Assembly (NCBI GenBank): GCA_947629365.1
Contig: CANRDM010000003.1
Span: forward strand, 1 to 40,915
DNA length: 40,915 nucleotides
From: an uncultured Bacilli bacterium
GTDB lineage: Bacteria; Bacillota_I; Bacilli_A; RF39; UBA660
Reading direction: 5' to 3'
The translations under genes and the position numbers were made by a program. The notes below the pieces were generated by a model. It was not told the DNA's origin. It made no database searches and worked only from the letters and a program-made list of their open reading frames with translations. Below are positions 10,041-19,312 of the stretch, one piece after another. Numbering within the stretch: position 1 is the stretch's first letter; each line of letters begins with the position of its first letter.

Positions 10041-10417
10041 CTTTCTCGTTCCTCCTCTTTATTATTGAATTTTTCTATTATTTTTTTATATAGTTTCAAA
10101 TCTAAACCATCTATGCTCTCTATATCACAATTATTTAATGTAAGAAAATCAAAAAACTCTATTAATTCAGTTACATTATTAGATAATTGTGAAATGTTTT
10201 CTATTATGACCTTTGAATATCGATGTTGTCTAACGTCATCTTTTAAATCTTCTAATTCTTTTCGGTTTTGTAAATTTCTTCTATCTTTAACTTTATCAAG
10301 ATAAATAGTACAATCATAACTTTTAATTAAACACCAATCTTTTATTCTTTTTAAATGATAACTAATTGATTTTTTATCTTTATTTTTAAAACTGGCATAA
10401 ACTGCGACTTTTTCCAT
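10037..10417 (-). CDS. Degenerate serine-recombinase-like catalytic domain, stand-alone
   Basis: VAVYASFKN...IYLDKVKDRRNLQNRKELEDLKDDVR...VIIENISQLSNN aligns by eye with resolvase N-terminal domain; catalytic Ser/Arg positions not conserved. Confidence 0.5.
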   Translation of the reverse strand: MEKVAVYASFKNKDKKSISYHLKRIKDWCLIKSYDCTIYLDKVKDRRNLQNRKELEDLKDDVRQHRYSKVIIENISQLSNNVTELIEFFDFLTLNNCDIESIDGLDLKLYKKIIEKFNNKEEERER

Positions 10418-10434
10418 TATTTTAACTCCCTTCT

Positions 10435-11073
10435 TTAATAATTTTCTTTTTCTATCAAAGTTGCTATATAAACAACTTGCATATTATTTTTAATGCAAGT
10501 AATAAGTGTTATATCCGATGTAGAGTTATTTTTTATAAAAGCCTTTCCTGTTTTTTCTATTTCATATCTATCCGATACTTCATATATATATTTAATACCT
10601 TTATAATAAAAATAAACTTCATCACTAATTTTTAATTTCTTTAAATTATTAAAAAAAGCAACTCGACTATTACCAGAATGAGATGCTAGTATTATATGAC
10701 TATTAGTTTGCTCATCTGGTAAAGTCGTTTCTTTTAAAAAATATATATTCTTATTTACATTATTTTTTGAACTATTTTTATCGTATAGTCCCCTTTTTAA
10801 ATTAATTTTTGGAATTTCTAAAATAGCAATATAATCTAATGAATCATCTTGAATATCAGTTTCTTGTTTCTCTTCTTCAATAGGAGGTTCTTCATTTACT
10901 TCAATTTCAAAAAAATTATCTACTTTTTCATTTTCAATTTTTTCTTGATTTTTATTATTTAGATAATCGTATATTATTATTGATGTTCCCCCAATAATTA
11001 GAAAAGTACCAATTACTACAAACAATGTATATATTTTATTTTTTATAGATTTTTCTTTTTTTAATAATGCCAT
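10435..11073 (-). CDS. Class B/D-like sortase
   Basis: N-terminal TM; catalytic ASHSG and LITC motifs; adjacent to LPXTG-like adhesin. Confidence 0.85.
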   Translation of the reverse strand: MALLKKEKSIKNKIYTLFVVIGTFLIIGGTSIIIYDYLNNKNQEKIENEKVDNFFEIEVNEEPPIEEEKQETDIQDDSLDYIAILEIPKINLKRGLYDKNSSKNNVNKNIYFLKETTLPDEQTNSHIILASHSGNSRVAFFNNLKKLKISDEVYFYYKGIKYIYEVSDRYEIEKTGKAFIKNNSTSDITLITCIKNNMQVVYIATLIEKENY

Positions 11074-14000
11074 AACTAATCATTCCAATTCCTATAATTA
11101 TTAAAGAAAACATTACTAATGTTTGATAATCATTTTTAAAAGTATCCGGTACTATGATTTCTTGTAATTCATTAATTAATTGATTTTCGATGATTTCGCC
11201 ATCATTTTTTACTTCAAATTCAACCTTATCTTCTGATAATATATAATTATCAAGAGTAGCAATCTCTTTAAAATAATAATGACCATATTCTAGTTCTACT
11301 TCAATTAATCCGTTTTCATCAGTTACATAAGTATTAATTAGTTCATCATTCATATTGTATAGACCTATTGTAACACCCGCCAATGGTTTATTATTTTCAT
11401 CCACTTTCAAAAATTTAATAATAGATTTAATTTTTCTATTTGTCATAGTTGCTTTAACTATTTCGCCATCATTTTTAATCTCAAAATACATTTTTTCTTC
11501 ATTTAACACATAACCTTCAGGTGCCTCTTTTTCAAGAATATAATATTTGCCATACTTTAATTCAGGAATAACTATTTTACCAAATTCATCAGTTAGTCCA
11601 CTAAATATTAATTCATCAGTTTCCCAATTGTATATTTCAATTAAAGTATTTGGTAATGGTTCACTAGTTGATAAATCTTCCTTACTAAATTCTAATGTTC
11701 CAGTAATTAATTTATTTGTCATAGTTGCTTTTACTATCTCGCCATCGTTTTTAATCTCAAAATACATTTTTTCTTCATTTAACACATAACCTTCAGGTGC
11801 CTCTTTTTCAAGAATATAATATTTGCCATATCTTATTTCAGGAATAGTGATTTTACCAAATTCATCAGTTAGTCCACTAAATATTAATTCATCAGTTTTC
11901 TCATTGTATATTTCAATTAAAGTATTTGGTAACGGTTCGCTAGTTGATAAATCTTCCTTACTAAATTCTAGCGTTCCAGTAATTGGTTTATCTTTCATAG
12001 TTGCTTTTACAACTTCGCCGTTTTCTTTAATTTCAAAATATATTTTTTCTGTATTTAGTACATAGCCCTCAGGTGCATTTTCTTCCAAAATATAATATTT
12101 GCCAACTGGTAAATCTTTAATTACAATTTTTCCGTTTTTATCAGTAACACCTGTAAAAATTAATTCATCATTAATTGTATAAATCTTAATAGTTGTATCC
12201 GGTAATGGTTCACTAGTTGATAAGTCAGTTTTTGTGAACTCTAATGTACCTTTCTTTAAATAATTTTTAAAGTTAAATTCAACACTTACAACTGGTGTAT
12301 ATTGATCTTTATATTTTAATTCAAAATAATGAATTTCTTTATCGATTACATATTTATCAGGTGCTGATACTTCAACTAAATAATATTTGCCTAAATATAA
12401 GTTGCTAATTTTTAATTTACCATTTTTCGTTATATATGTATTAATATAGCTATCTTTTGAATACATTAATTTACCATCACCACTATAAATATCTTCATTA
12501 GCGTATAACTTATAGGCAACATTATCTAAAGGCACTTCTTCATATTCAAACTTACCATCTTTGATATTGAATACTTCTCCTTTTTTACTTAAATTAACTT
12601 CTCCTCTTACTGGAGTATTTTCAAACATTAACTCAATAATAGTGCCTAAACTATCATCTACATAAACATTATTTGATTCTTTACTTATCGTAAATTTTAA
12701 AGGTGTATTATTCCACAAATAGCCATTCATATATGTATCAACTTCTTCTAACTGATACTCGCCTCCCATAATTTCGTATGGAGTATATAAAATTCCGTTT
12801 TTATCTGTTTCAAAAACACAAATATTTTGAACTTCGGGATAGGCAACTTGTTGACAGACATATTCATCATAAATTAAGTCTTTAATTCTAAATTTAACAC
12901 CCGCCATTGGTATTACCCTTTTAGTAACGGAATCAATTTTAACAACTTTTACTCTAGCATTTAATGGTTCATTATTTACTACCCTTTCAACATCTTTATT
13001 ATTAATATTAATTTCAAAGCAAGGCGAATCATTAGTATAATCTGTACCTTTTATTTGACATACTCTATAAATTCCATAAGGTAGAGTAATATTTGCTTTA
13101 CCTAGACTATCCGTACGAATTGTTCCGGCTAATTTATTATCTCTTTTAAGATAAATATTAAACACAACATTCGGTTCAGTTTCAACAACTCCGCTTTCTC
13201 CATTTGTAGCAGTTTTAGTTAAATAAAATTTAAATTTTAAAACTTCTTCTTTAGATGTAGTTTTAATTGTTTCTTTATCGCTATGAATTGTTGCATTATA
13301 AACCTTATTATCAATTTTATAACCTTCGCTAGGTTTTAATTCTTTAATAGTATAATTTCCATAAGGTAATAATTTACTTTTGGCATAACCATCTTTATTA
13401 GTAGTTATCTCTTCAACCTTTTCACTTTTTGAATTAAAAATTCCATAAACCGCACCACTTAATTTTGCGTCGCCTTGTGGAATCGCCATATTGTTTTCCG
13501 AATCAACTTTATAAATTTCTAAATAACCTTTGATTACTTCTTCTTTAGAAGTAGTAGTTATTACTTGTTTATTAGAATTAATCTTTACTTGATATTCTTT
13601 TTTATCGAGTTTATAACCTTCACTTGGAGTTTTTTCTCTCAAAAAATACGTTCCATAAGGCAATAAATTACTCTTTGCATAACCAAATTCATTAGTTGTT
13701 AAGGTTGCCACTAATTTTTCTCTAATATCATAAATTTCATAAACTGCACCACTTAATTTTGCATTTCCTTGTGGAATTGCCTCGCCAGTTTCGGCATCTA
13801 CTTTGTTTATTTCAATATAACCCTTTATTACTTCTTCTTTAGAATTTACTGTTACTGTTCCGTGATCTTCAATAATGCTTACGGAATATTCATTTTTATC
13901 TAACAAATAGCCCTCACTAGGTTTTTCTTCTCTTACTACATAATTTCCATACGGTAATAATTCACTCCTAGCATAACCAGAACCATCAGTCACAAGTTCG

Positions 14001-15172
14001 CCAACTCTTAAATTATTGCTATCATATATTCCATAAATTGCTCCTTTTAGTTTTGCATCGCCTTGAGCGGTTGCTCTATTATTTTCGGCATCCACTTTGT
14101 AAATTTCAATATAGCCTTGTATTTTTCCATTTGTAATATTTAACGTTGCATTTGTTTTGCTCTCGTTTAGTTCAAATGAATATGTTGTTTCGCTTTTTGC
14201 GTAGCCCTCCGGAGTTGACAATTCTTTTATAGTATAATTTCCATACGCTAAATTTTCACATTTTCCATAACCATTGCTGTCGGTAGTTATAGTACAAACT
14301 TCACTATTTTCGGCATTATAAACGCCAAATTTTACTCCTGCTAACTTATTATTGTTGTCATCAGTTTTATAAATTTCAACTGAGCCGGAAATGGTATTTA
14401 CAGTTACTGATGCGTAAACTGGATCCGATGTTCCAAAATATACTTGTTTTTGACTTTTTCCATCACTAGCATAAAAAAAGATATTTTCATCATTTGTATA
14501 AGTTTTCTTTTTTAATTGTATATTCACACTACCACTTTTTGTCGGGGTAACCACTAAATCATTTCCTGATATATTTGCATTAGCACCATTGGAATTCATT
14601 ATCTCAAATTCGGATAATATATTTGAAGTATCTGTAAAAGTTACTTGACCTCCAACTAATGTATCTTTGGATGTTCCATCAAAAGATGGTACGTCATAAT
14701 GATGTTCTATTAAATTATTAATTTCGGCTCTTTCATCGGTAAAACGTAACATTTCGCCTCCGCCTTGTGCTTCAGTCCAAATCTCGTTTTGTTGACCTCC
14801 AACTTTTTCCCATATCATAAGTTGAGTTACCATTCTATATCGTAAAGATTTATGGGTTGGATAATTGTAACCATAATATGCGATTAATGAAATATCTCTT
14901 GTTAATTCATCATCATAAGGCGATTCTCCTTGAGCCATATAAGTATGATCTGTTACATCTATACCTGGTTCGACACAAAAAGTTACTTTGCCGTCTATTT
15001 CATAACTATGGAATTCCCCCGAATGTGGTCTTTGACCTCCTCCTCTTCGATAAAAATAATAATTTTCAAATGTTTCAGTTAATGTTGCTGCTTTTACATT
15101 TTGATTATTAATACAAAAAAATGACAATATCATTGCCATTGTAAATAATATAAATTTTAATTTTTGTTTCAT
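11036..15172 (-). CDS. Thioester-domain Cna-B/SpaA-repeat surface adhesin (1378 aa)
   Basis: Signal peptide; thioester pattern (VTFCVEPG ... VTQLMIWE); about 11 Cna-B/SpaA-like repeats; C-terminal VPDTF + TM + KKRKIYKK anchor. Confidence 0.88.
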   Translation of the reverse strand: MKQKLKFILFTMAMILSFFCINNQNVKAATLTETFENYYFYRRGGGQRPHSGEFHSYEIDGKVTFCVEPGIDVTDHTYMAQGESPYDDELTRDISLIAYYGYNYPTHKSLRYRMVTQLMIWEKVGGQQNEIWTEAQGGGEMLRFTDERAEINNLIEHHYDVPSFDGTSKDTLVGGQVTFTDTSNILSEFEIMNSNGANANISGNDLVVTPTKSGSVNIQLKKKTYTNDENIFFYASDGKSQKQVYFGTSDPVYASVTVNTISGSVEIYKTDDNNNKLAGVKFGVYNAENSEVCTITTDSNGYGKCENLAYGNYTIKELSTPEGYAKSETTYSFELNESKTNATLNITNGKIQGYIEIYKVDAENNRATAQGDAKLKGAIYGIYDSNNLRVGELVTDGSGYARSELLPYGNYVVREEKPSEGYLLDKNEYSVSIIEDHGTVTVNSKEEVIKGYIEINKVDAETGEAIPQGNAKLSGAVYEIYDIREKLVATLTTNEFGYAKSNLLPYGTYFLREKTPSEGYKLDKKEYQVKINSNKQVITTTSKEEVIKGYLEIYKVDSENNMAIPQGDAKLSGAVYGIFNSKSEKVEEITTNKDGYAKSKLLPYGNYTIKELKPSEGYKIDNKVYNATIHSDKETIKTTSKEEVLKFKFYLTKTATNGESGVVETEPNVVFNIYLKRDNKLAGTIRTDSLGKANITLPYGIYRVCQIKGTDYTNDSPCFEININNKDVERVVNNEPLNARVKVVKIDSVTKRVIPMAGVKFRIKDLIYDEYVCQQVAYPEVQNICVFETDKNGILYTPYEIMGGEYQLEEVDTYMNGYLWNNTPLKFTISKESNNVYVDDSLGTIIELMFENTPVRGEVNLSKKGEVFNIKDGKFEYEEVPLDNVAYKLYANEDIYSGDGKLMYSKDSYINTYITKNGKLKISNLYLGKYYLVEVSAPDKYVIDKEIHYFELKYKDQYTPVVSVEFNFKNYLKKGTLEFTKTDLSTSEPLPDTTIKIYTINDELIFTGVTDKNGKIVIKDLPVGKYYILEENAPEGYVLNTEKIYFEIKENGEVVKATMKDKPITGTLEFSKEDLSTSEPLPNTLIEIYNEKTDELIFSGLTDEFGKITIPEIRYGKYYILEKEAPEGYVLNEEKMYFEIKNDGEIVKATMTNKLITGTLEFSKEDLSTSEPLPNTLIEIYNWETDELIFSGLTDEFGKIVIPELKYGKYYILEKEAPEGYVLNEEKMYFEIKNDGEIVKATMTNRKIKSIIKFLKVDENNKPLAGVTIGLYNMNDELINTYVTDENGLIEVELEYGHYYFKEIATLDNYILSEDKVEFEVKNDGEIIENQLINELQEIIVPDTFKNDYQTLVMFSLIIIGIGMISYGIIKKRKIYKK
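11441..12268 (-). repeat. Three tandem 276-bp (92-codon) Cna-B repeat units
   Basis: tgtcatag at 11441 and 11717 and tttcatag at 11993, exactly 276 bp apart; first two units nearly identical. Confidence 0.85.
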
Positions 15173-15196
15173 ATTTTACCTTCTTTCCATAAAAAA

Positions 15197-15214
15197 ACAA
15201 CCATTTTAGGTTGT
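15197..15214 (-). terminator. Terminator/attenuator overlapping lipoprotein stop
   Basis: Minus strand acaacc-taaaat-ggttgt followed by T7; 25 nt upstream of the adhesin start. Confidence 0.7.
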
Positions 15215-15877
15215 ATATATTTCGTTCGTGCCATCCGCAAAGAAAATAACAAGTTTATAACCTGATTCATTTTCATACGCTCCGCTTGAACACATTAAGT
15301 TTTTAAATTTTAATCCTTTTGAAAACAATTCACTTGCAACATCATCACAAGCCTTAGAACACTCATCATTTGAAGAATATCGATAAATTTTTTTCCATTC
15401 TTTGTATTCGGCAGTATTATGATAATCTTCTTTTTCAACAATATTTTTATCGAGTTCAGTATCCGTATTTTCTTCAACAACTTCATCATTTTTATTTGCA
15501 TCTTCGTTTATTTCTTGCTTTTCTTGATTATTTTCTATTTGACTTTCATCTTTTACATTGGAACTATTTACATCTTTTTTACTAGAATTATCTTCTATTT
15601 TACTATCTACTTGTTTGTCAGTTGCTTTTTTATCTTCGGTATCTTTTGGTAGTTCCTCAATTAAAGTATCGTCTTCTTTTGTTGTTTCTTCTTTTTCTTC
15701 ATCATCATTATTTTCAATATCTTGAATATCTTTAGTAGTTACTTGTTCTTCACTTGTTGAATCATCTTCTTTAAAAACTGCTTTTTCAGTAATATTGTTA
15801 TTCATATTCTTATTATTACTACACCCAGTTGAAATTATTACTAAAATGGCTATAAAAATAAATAGTACCTTTTTCAA
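15206..15877 (-). CDS. Low-complexity acidic lipoprotein
   Basis: MKKVLFIFIAILVIISTGCSNN lipobox; long Asp/Glu/Lys/Asn linker; C-terminal Cys-containing domain. Confidence 0.75.
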   Translation of the reverse strand: MKKVLFIFIAILVIISTGCSNNKNMNNNITEKAVFKEDDSTSEEQVTTKDIQDIENNDDEEKEETTKEDDTLIEELPKDTEDKKATDKQVDSKIEDNSSKKDVNSSNVKDESQIENNQEKQEINEDANKNDEVVEENTDTELDKNIVEKEDYHNTAEYKEWKKIYRYSSNDECSKACDDVASELFSKGLKFKNLMCSSGAYENESGYKLVIFFADGTNEIYTT

Positions 15878-16058
15878 ACAAATTACTCCTTTACTTATTA
15901 ATATTATACCACAATTTTAAAGCATTGTTTTTCACGCTATCCTAGGTCAAATAAATGTAACTTGGATAAAAAATTTAGATACTTATAATATGAAATTTTA
16001 AATTCATAATTTTTTAAATATTTTTCCATACTTACCTCCTTTACTCCAAATAAAAAAA

Positions 16059-16075
16059 GATAGTTAAATACTATC
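16059..16075 (-). terminator. Rho-independent terminator overlapping stop codon
   Basis: gatagt/actatc stem followed by T7 on the minus strand. Confidence 0.65.
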
Positions 16076-16582
16076 ATTTAATGTTTTTAATTCAAGCCAA
16101 ACTTTGACTAAACAACTCATTTTAATTCCCTGCAATGTTTGCTTACAAATATGTAATCTTTCAGCAATAAATTCTTCCGACTTATTTCTAAAAAATGAAT
16201 CTACTAAATAAATAGCCTCATTTAATGTCAATTTTGCCGAAACGTGAATTAAAGTCTTGTAAAAAATACTAACCCAAATTTTTCCATCTTCTTGCTTTTG
16301 AACAATATTTTCTACACTACTTTCAGTTGACTTACTTGTTTCATAATCTTTTAAAGCATAATCAGGAACTAGATTAATTAACTGCTCTAATTGAAAATTA
16401 TAATAATATTTTGCATCTTTAAATTTATTAAACTTTTTAGTAATTTCTTCTTTTATTTCTTTAATATTATATTGGTCAATTACACTTTTTCTTAAAGGTT
16501 CCGAAAACTCATCATATTTTTTTGATGTTTTTAGAACTTCATTAGGCAAGTCTAATATTTTATCTAAAGTCAAAATATCCAT
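16064..16582 (-). CDS. Putative transcription regulator (sigma region 4/ArpU-like HTH)
   Basis: C-terminal LTLNEAIYLVDSFFRNKSEEFIAERLHICKQTLQGIKMSCLVKVW resembles an HTH. Confidence 0.4.
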   Translation of the reverse strand: MDILTLDKILDLPNEVLKTSKKYDEFSEPLRKSVIDQYNIKEIKEEITKKFNKFKDAKYYYNFQLEQLINLVPDYALKDYETSKSTESSVENIVQKQEDGKIWVSIFYKTLIHVSAKLTLNEAIYLVDSFFRNKSEEFIAERLHICKQTLQGIKMSCLVKVWLELKTLNDSI

Positions 16583-16623
16583 TATACCCTCCTTCTAAGC
16601 AATATTTCCAATAATTGCCATTT

Positions 16624-16652
16624 ATTTTAATTTAATGCGGTGTTTATGTCAA
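16624..16652 (-). promoter_or_regulatory. Sigma70-like promoter for 16064..16582
   Basis: Minus strand TTGACA (16652-16647), 17-bp spacer, TAAAAT (16629-16624). Confidence 0.6.
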
Positions 16653-16678
16653 GCGACATTTATAAAAACATTAAAAAA

Positions 16679-16714
16679 AATGAATTTATTTCTCTTTCCA
16701 GAATTAAATTCATT
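16679..16714 (-). terminator. Rho-independent terminator
   Basis: 10-bp perfect stem aatgaattta/taaattcatt followed by T8 on the minus strand. Confidence 0.7.
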
Positions 16715-16759
16715 GTAACTAATTATACTCATTAAAATTCTAATGTCTATACTAAAATC

Positions 16760-16810
16760 AGTCTAACTTTAGTCTAAAATCAGTCTAATGTTAGTCTAAT
16801 AATAGTCTAA
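16760..16810. repeat. Five AGTCTAA repeats at exact 11-bp period
   Basis: AGTCTAA at 16760, 16771, 16782, 16793 and 16804. Confidence 0.9.
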
Positions 16811-18612
16811 TTTTTCTTCTTTATAATTTTAACTATCTTTTCAAGTGTTCTATTTTTAACTAAATATTCTAAATATTTTTTATATATATTATAAAATAAT
16901 TTATTAGAAAATTCTCTTCTTAATAATGATGGTGCAATTTCGTCATATATACTAATATTTAAAGACAATTCCCATTTATTATTAATATCAAAACCTATTA
17001 ATTCAACATCATAACCCTCTTTTTGATAATTTTTATCAAAAATAAGTTTCTTTATCTTATCGTCATAATTATTTTTGTTAGAATAACTTTTTAAATCATC
17101 TATATTAATATTTTTATTAAAAGCATCATTTATATTAATTTTTTCTTTATGTTCACTATTGGCATAATGATTATGAATTCCTAAAGCACAACTTGATAAT
17201 ATTTCAATTCCTAATGCTTGATCTTTAATATCGCCTTTTTTACAATTTCCTTTTAAAAATTTACTTAAATATACTTCTCTTGAAAGTTCATTATACCCTA
17301 AAATATTTTCTTTTTCTTTGTCAGTATATAAACTACCTAAAGTTACTCGTTCAAAAGGCTTTCCACCAATTACATCAACATTTCTATATATATCTATATC
17401 AAAATGTTCTAACCCGCCTGTTTGTTCTTCTAAAGCCATATCATCTAATCTATCTTTTATTTCTTTTGATTGGTAACTATGTATTTGAATATTTAATAAA
17501 GTTCCAACTTGTATATTTATTCTTTCGTGTCTTATTCTTCCATTATTTTTATAATAGTCTTTTGATTGAATCCAACCCCGTCTTGAAAATCCATAATGCA
17601 ATAAATTAAGGTTTACATTTGTAATAGTTTCATTATAGTCATTTGTAAATTTCATTAATCCATAATAATTCTTTTCGCCATATTTTTTAAATTCAAAGTT
17701 TCGCTTATCATTATAAAATTCAGGAATAATTTGATTTTTAAATATAGTTTTATAATCTTCTATATTAAAGACATTTAACTCATCTAATGGTGTAAAACAA
17801 TTACTATAAACTTCTCCTTTAGTTATTTTTTTAGTACCACCTAGTTGCATATTTATTTTAAGAAAATCACTTAATAAGTCGATAAAATGATAACCACTAT
17901 GGAATAACTTACCATATCCATACTTATATGGATGATTTTCTTTATTAAGATCGTGAGGCATTTCCCAGTTTCCATCACAATGATAAATGTCTATATATGT
18001 AATTGGAATATTATATTTTTTAACAACATCATTAAGAAGTTTTTTTACATATTCATAGCCTTTATGATATTGTCTTTGACACATTATTTTACACATACCA
18101 CTTGAATTTTTTGATAGTTCCAATAACTCATAATATTGGTTTTTAATATCATTAATACTTTTTATACTAGTCATATTTTTATTTACGGAAATTGGTTTGT
18201 CTGATAAAACGTGAATATTATTTTTTAAAGCAAATTCGATATACATATAATGGGCTTTAGGTTCAGTTGCCACTATAATATGTGTTATTTCTAATAAATT
18301 ACATACCACTAATAAATCGTTTGATTCTTTTGAAGGCAAATGCAAATTGTCCTTTATACTATCATCAATAGTAAATAATTTAGTATGATTAAATCCCATT
18401 TCCGTTAAATATTTTTTTGTTACATCTTTCTTGGAATTTAATTCAACTACTAATGCTAAATTAATATGATGTTTTTTTAAGTAATTTAAATAAATTCTTT
18501 TTGCGTGAGGCCCAATGCCTATTAAAGCAACGGAAATAGTATCATTATTTTTAAACATTTTTTTATTTATATCTTCTTTATTGTCTAAAATATAACCAAT
18601 TGCTTTATTCAT
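16807..18612 (-). CDS. Gfo/Idh/MocA-like oxidoreductase domain protein
   Basis: N-terminal Rossmann VALIGIGPHAKRIYLNYLKK; IIVATEPKAHYMYIEFALKNNIHVLSDKPIS (EKP-like motif). Confidence 0.75.
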   Translation of the reverse strand: MNKAIGYILDNKEDINKKMFKNNDTISVALIGIGPHAKRIYLNYLKKHHINLALVVELNSKKDVTKKYLTEMGFNHTKLFTIDDSIKDNLHLPSKESNDLLVVCNLLEITHIIVATEPKAHYMYIEFALKNNIHVLSDKPISVNKNMTSIKSINDIKNQYYELLELSKNSSGMCKIMCQRQYHKGYEYVKKLLNDVVKKYNIPITYIDIYHCDGNWEMPHDLNKENHPYKYGYGKLFHSGYHFIDLLSDFLKINMQLGGTKKITKGEVYSNCFTPLDELNVFNIEDYKTIFKNQIIPEFYNDKRNFEFKKYGEKNYYGLMKFTNDYNETITNVNLNLLHYGFSRRGWIQSKDYYKNNGRIRHERINIQVGTLLNIQIHSYQSKEIKDRLDDMALEEQTGGLEHFDIDIYRNVDVIGGKPFERVTLGSLYTDKEKENILGYNELSREVYLSKFLKGNCKKGDIKDQALGIEILSSCALGIHNHYANSEHKEKININDAFNKNINIDDLKSYSNKNNYDDKIKKLIFDKNYQKEGYDVELIGFDINNKWELSLNISIYDEIAPSLLRREFSNKLFYNIYKKYLEYLVKNRTLEKIVKIIKKKN

Positions 18613-18712
18613 TGAAAAAGACCTCCCTTTTGTAGGCCTTATTATATTTTAATTATTGACTTTTTGTAAATTATAAATTTTGCAACGTGTATTATCAAAT
18701 TTGCAAAGCCAA

Positions 18713-19255
18713 TTAATAATAATTAATTTTGTAGTATTTTAATATGTTATAATCTCGCTTTATAATAAATCTTGTATGATAAATACTTAAATCGCCATCA
18801 TATTTAGAACTTTTTAAATCTTTTTCACATTCTTTTATTTTTTTCATTGCAATATCATAATCAAGCCAAAGTAATTTAGCACCTTCATCTAATTCTTGCT
18901 TTGTGTAATTCGGGCTATGAAGTTTTTTAACAACGTGAGCGACAAATACATAAGAGGTTTGAATAAAATTATCATATGATTTTAATTCTTCGATTGTTCC
19001 TAAACTTTCATCTATTGAAATTTCATAACCAGTTTCCTCTAATGATTCTCTTATAAATGCATCAACTGGATCTTCATCTTTTTCAATTCCACCACCAACT
19101 AACTTATATTCATTTTTATTTTCTTTATACAAAATTGCAATTTTATATTCATCATTAAAAATAATTCCTCTTGCTCCGTAACGGCGTCTAGGGTTTTCAA
19201 ACTTTATTGGTTTCATTCCTAAATCTTCATCAGTTATATTTTTTAAGCATATCAT
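18713..19255 (-). CDS. Nudix hydrolase
   Basis: Nudix box GGGIEKDEDPVDAFIRESLEETGYEI. Confidence 0.9.
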   Translation of the reverse strand: MICLKNITDEDLGMKPIKFENPRRRYGARGIIFNDEYKIAILYKENKNEYKLVGGGIEKDEDPVDAFIRESLEETGYEISIDESLGTIEELKSYDNFIQTSYVFVAHVVKKLHSPNYTKQELDEGAKLLWLDYDIAMKKIKECEKDLKSSKYDGDLSIYHTRFIIKRDYNILKYYKINYY

Positions 19256-19281
19256 TTTGTACCACCTTTACCTTATTAAAA

Positions 19282-19312
19282 AGCCAGTTTTAATTACTAT
19301 TTAAAACCGACT
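19282..19312 (-). terminator. Terminator overlapping the LysR stop
   Basis: Minus strand AGTCGGTTTT...AAAACTGGCT (two G:U pairs) followed by a T run. Confidence 0.6.

Noticed and set aside
9945-10304. 119-aa plus-strand ORF
   Set aside because: Antisense to ssb and the resolvase-like gene; Ser/Phe-rich composition typical of antisense reading.
11547-12065. Two similar 80-aa plus-strand ORFs
   Set aside because: Similarity arises from antisense translation of the 276-bp Cna-B repeats.
14857-15111. 84-aa plus-strand ORF
   Set aside because: Antisense to the adhesin N-terminus.
15310-15652. Three ORFs (63, 71, 77 aa) within the lipoprotein
   Set aside because: Low-complexity shadow ORFs.
16760-16810. 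CRISPR array
   Set aside because: 7-bp repeats with 4-bp spacers are far too short.
17280-17609. 109-aa plus-strand ORF
   Set aside because: Antisense to the Gfo/Idh-like gene.
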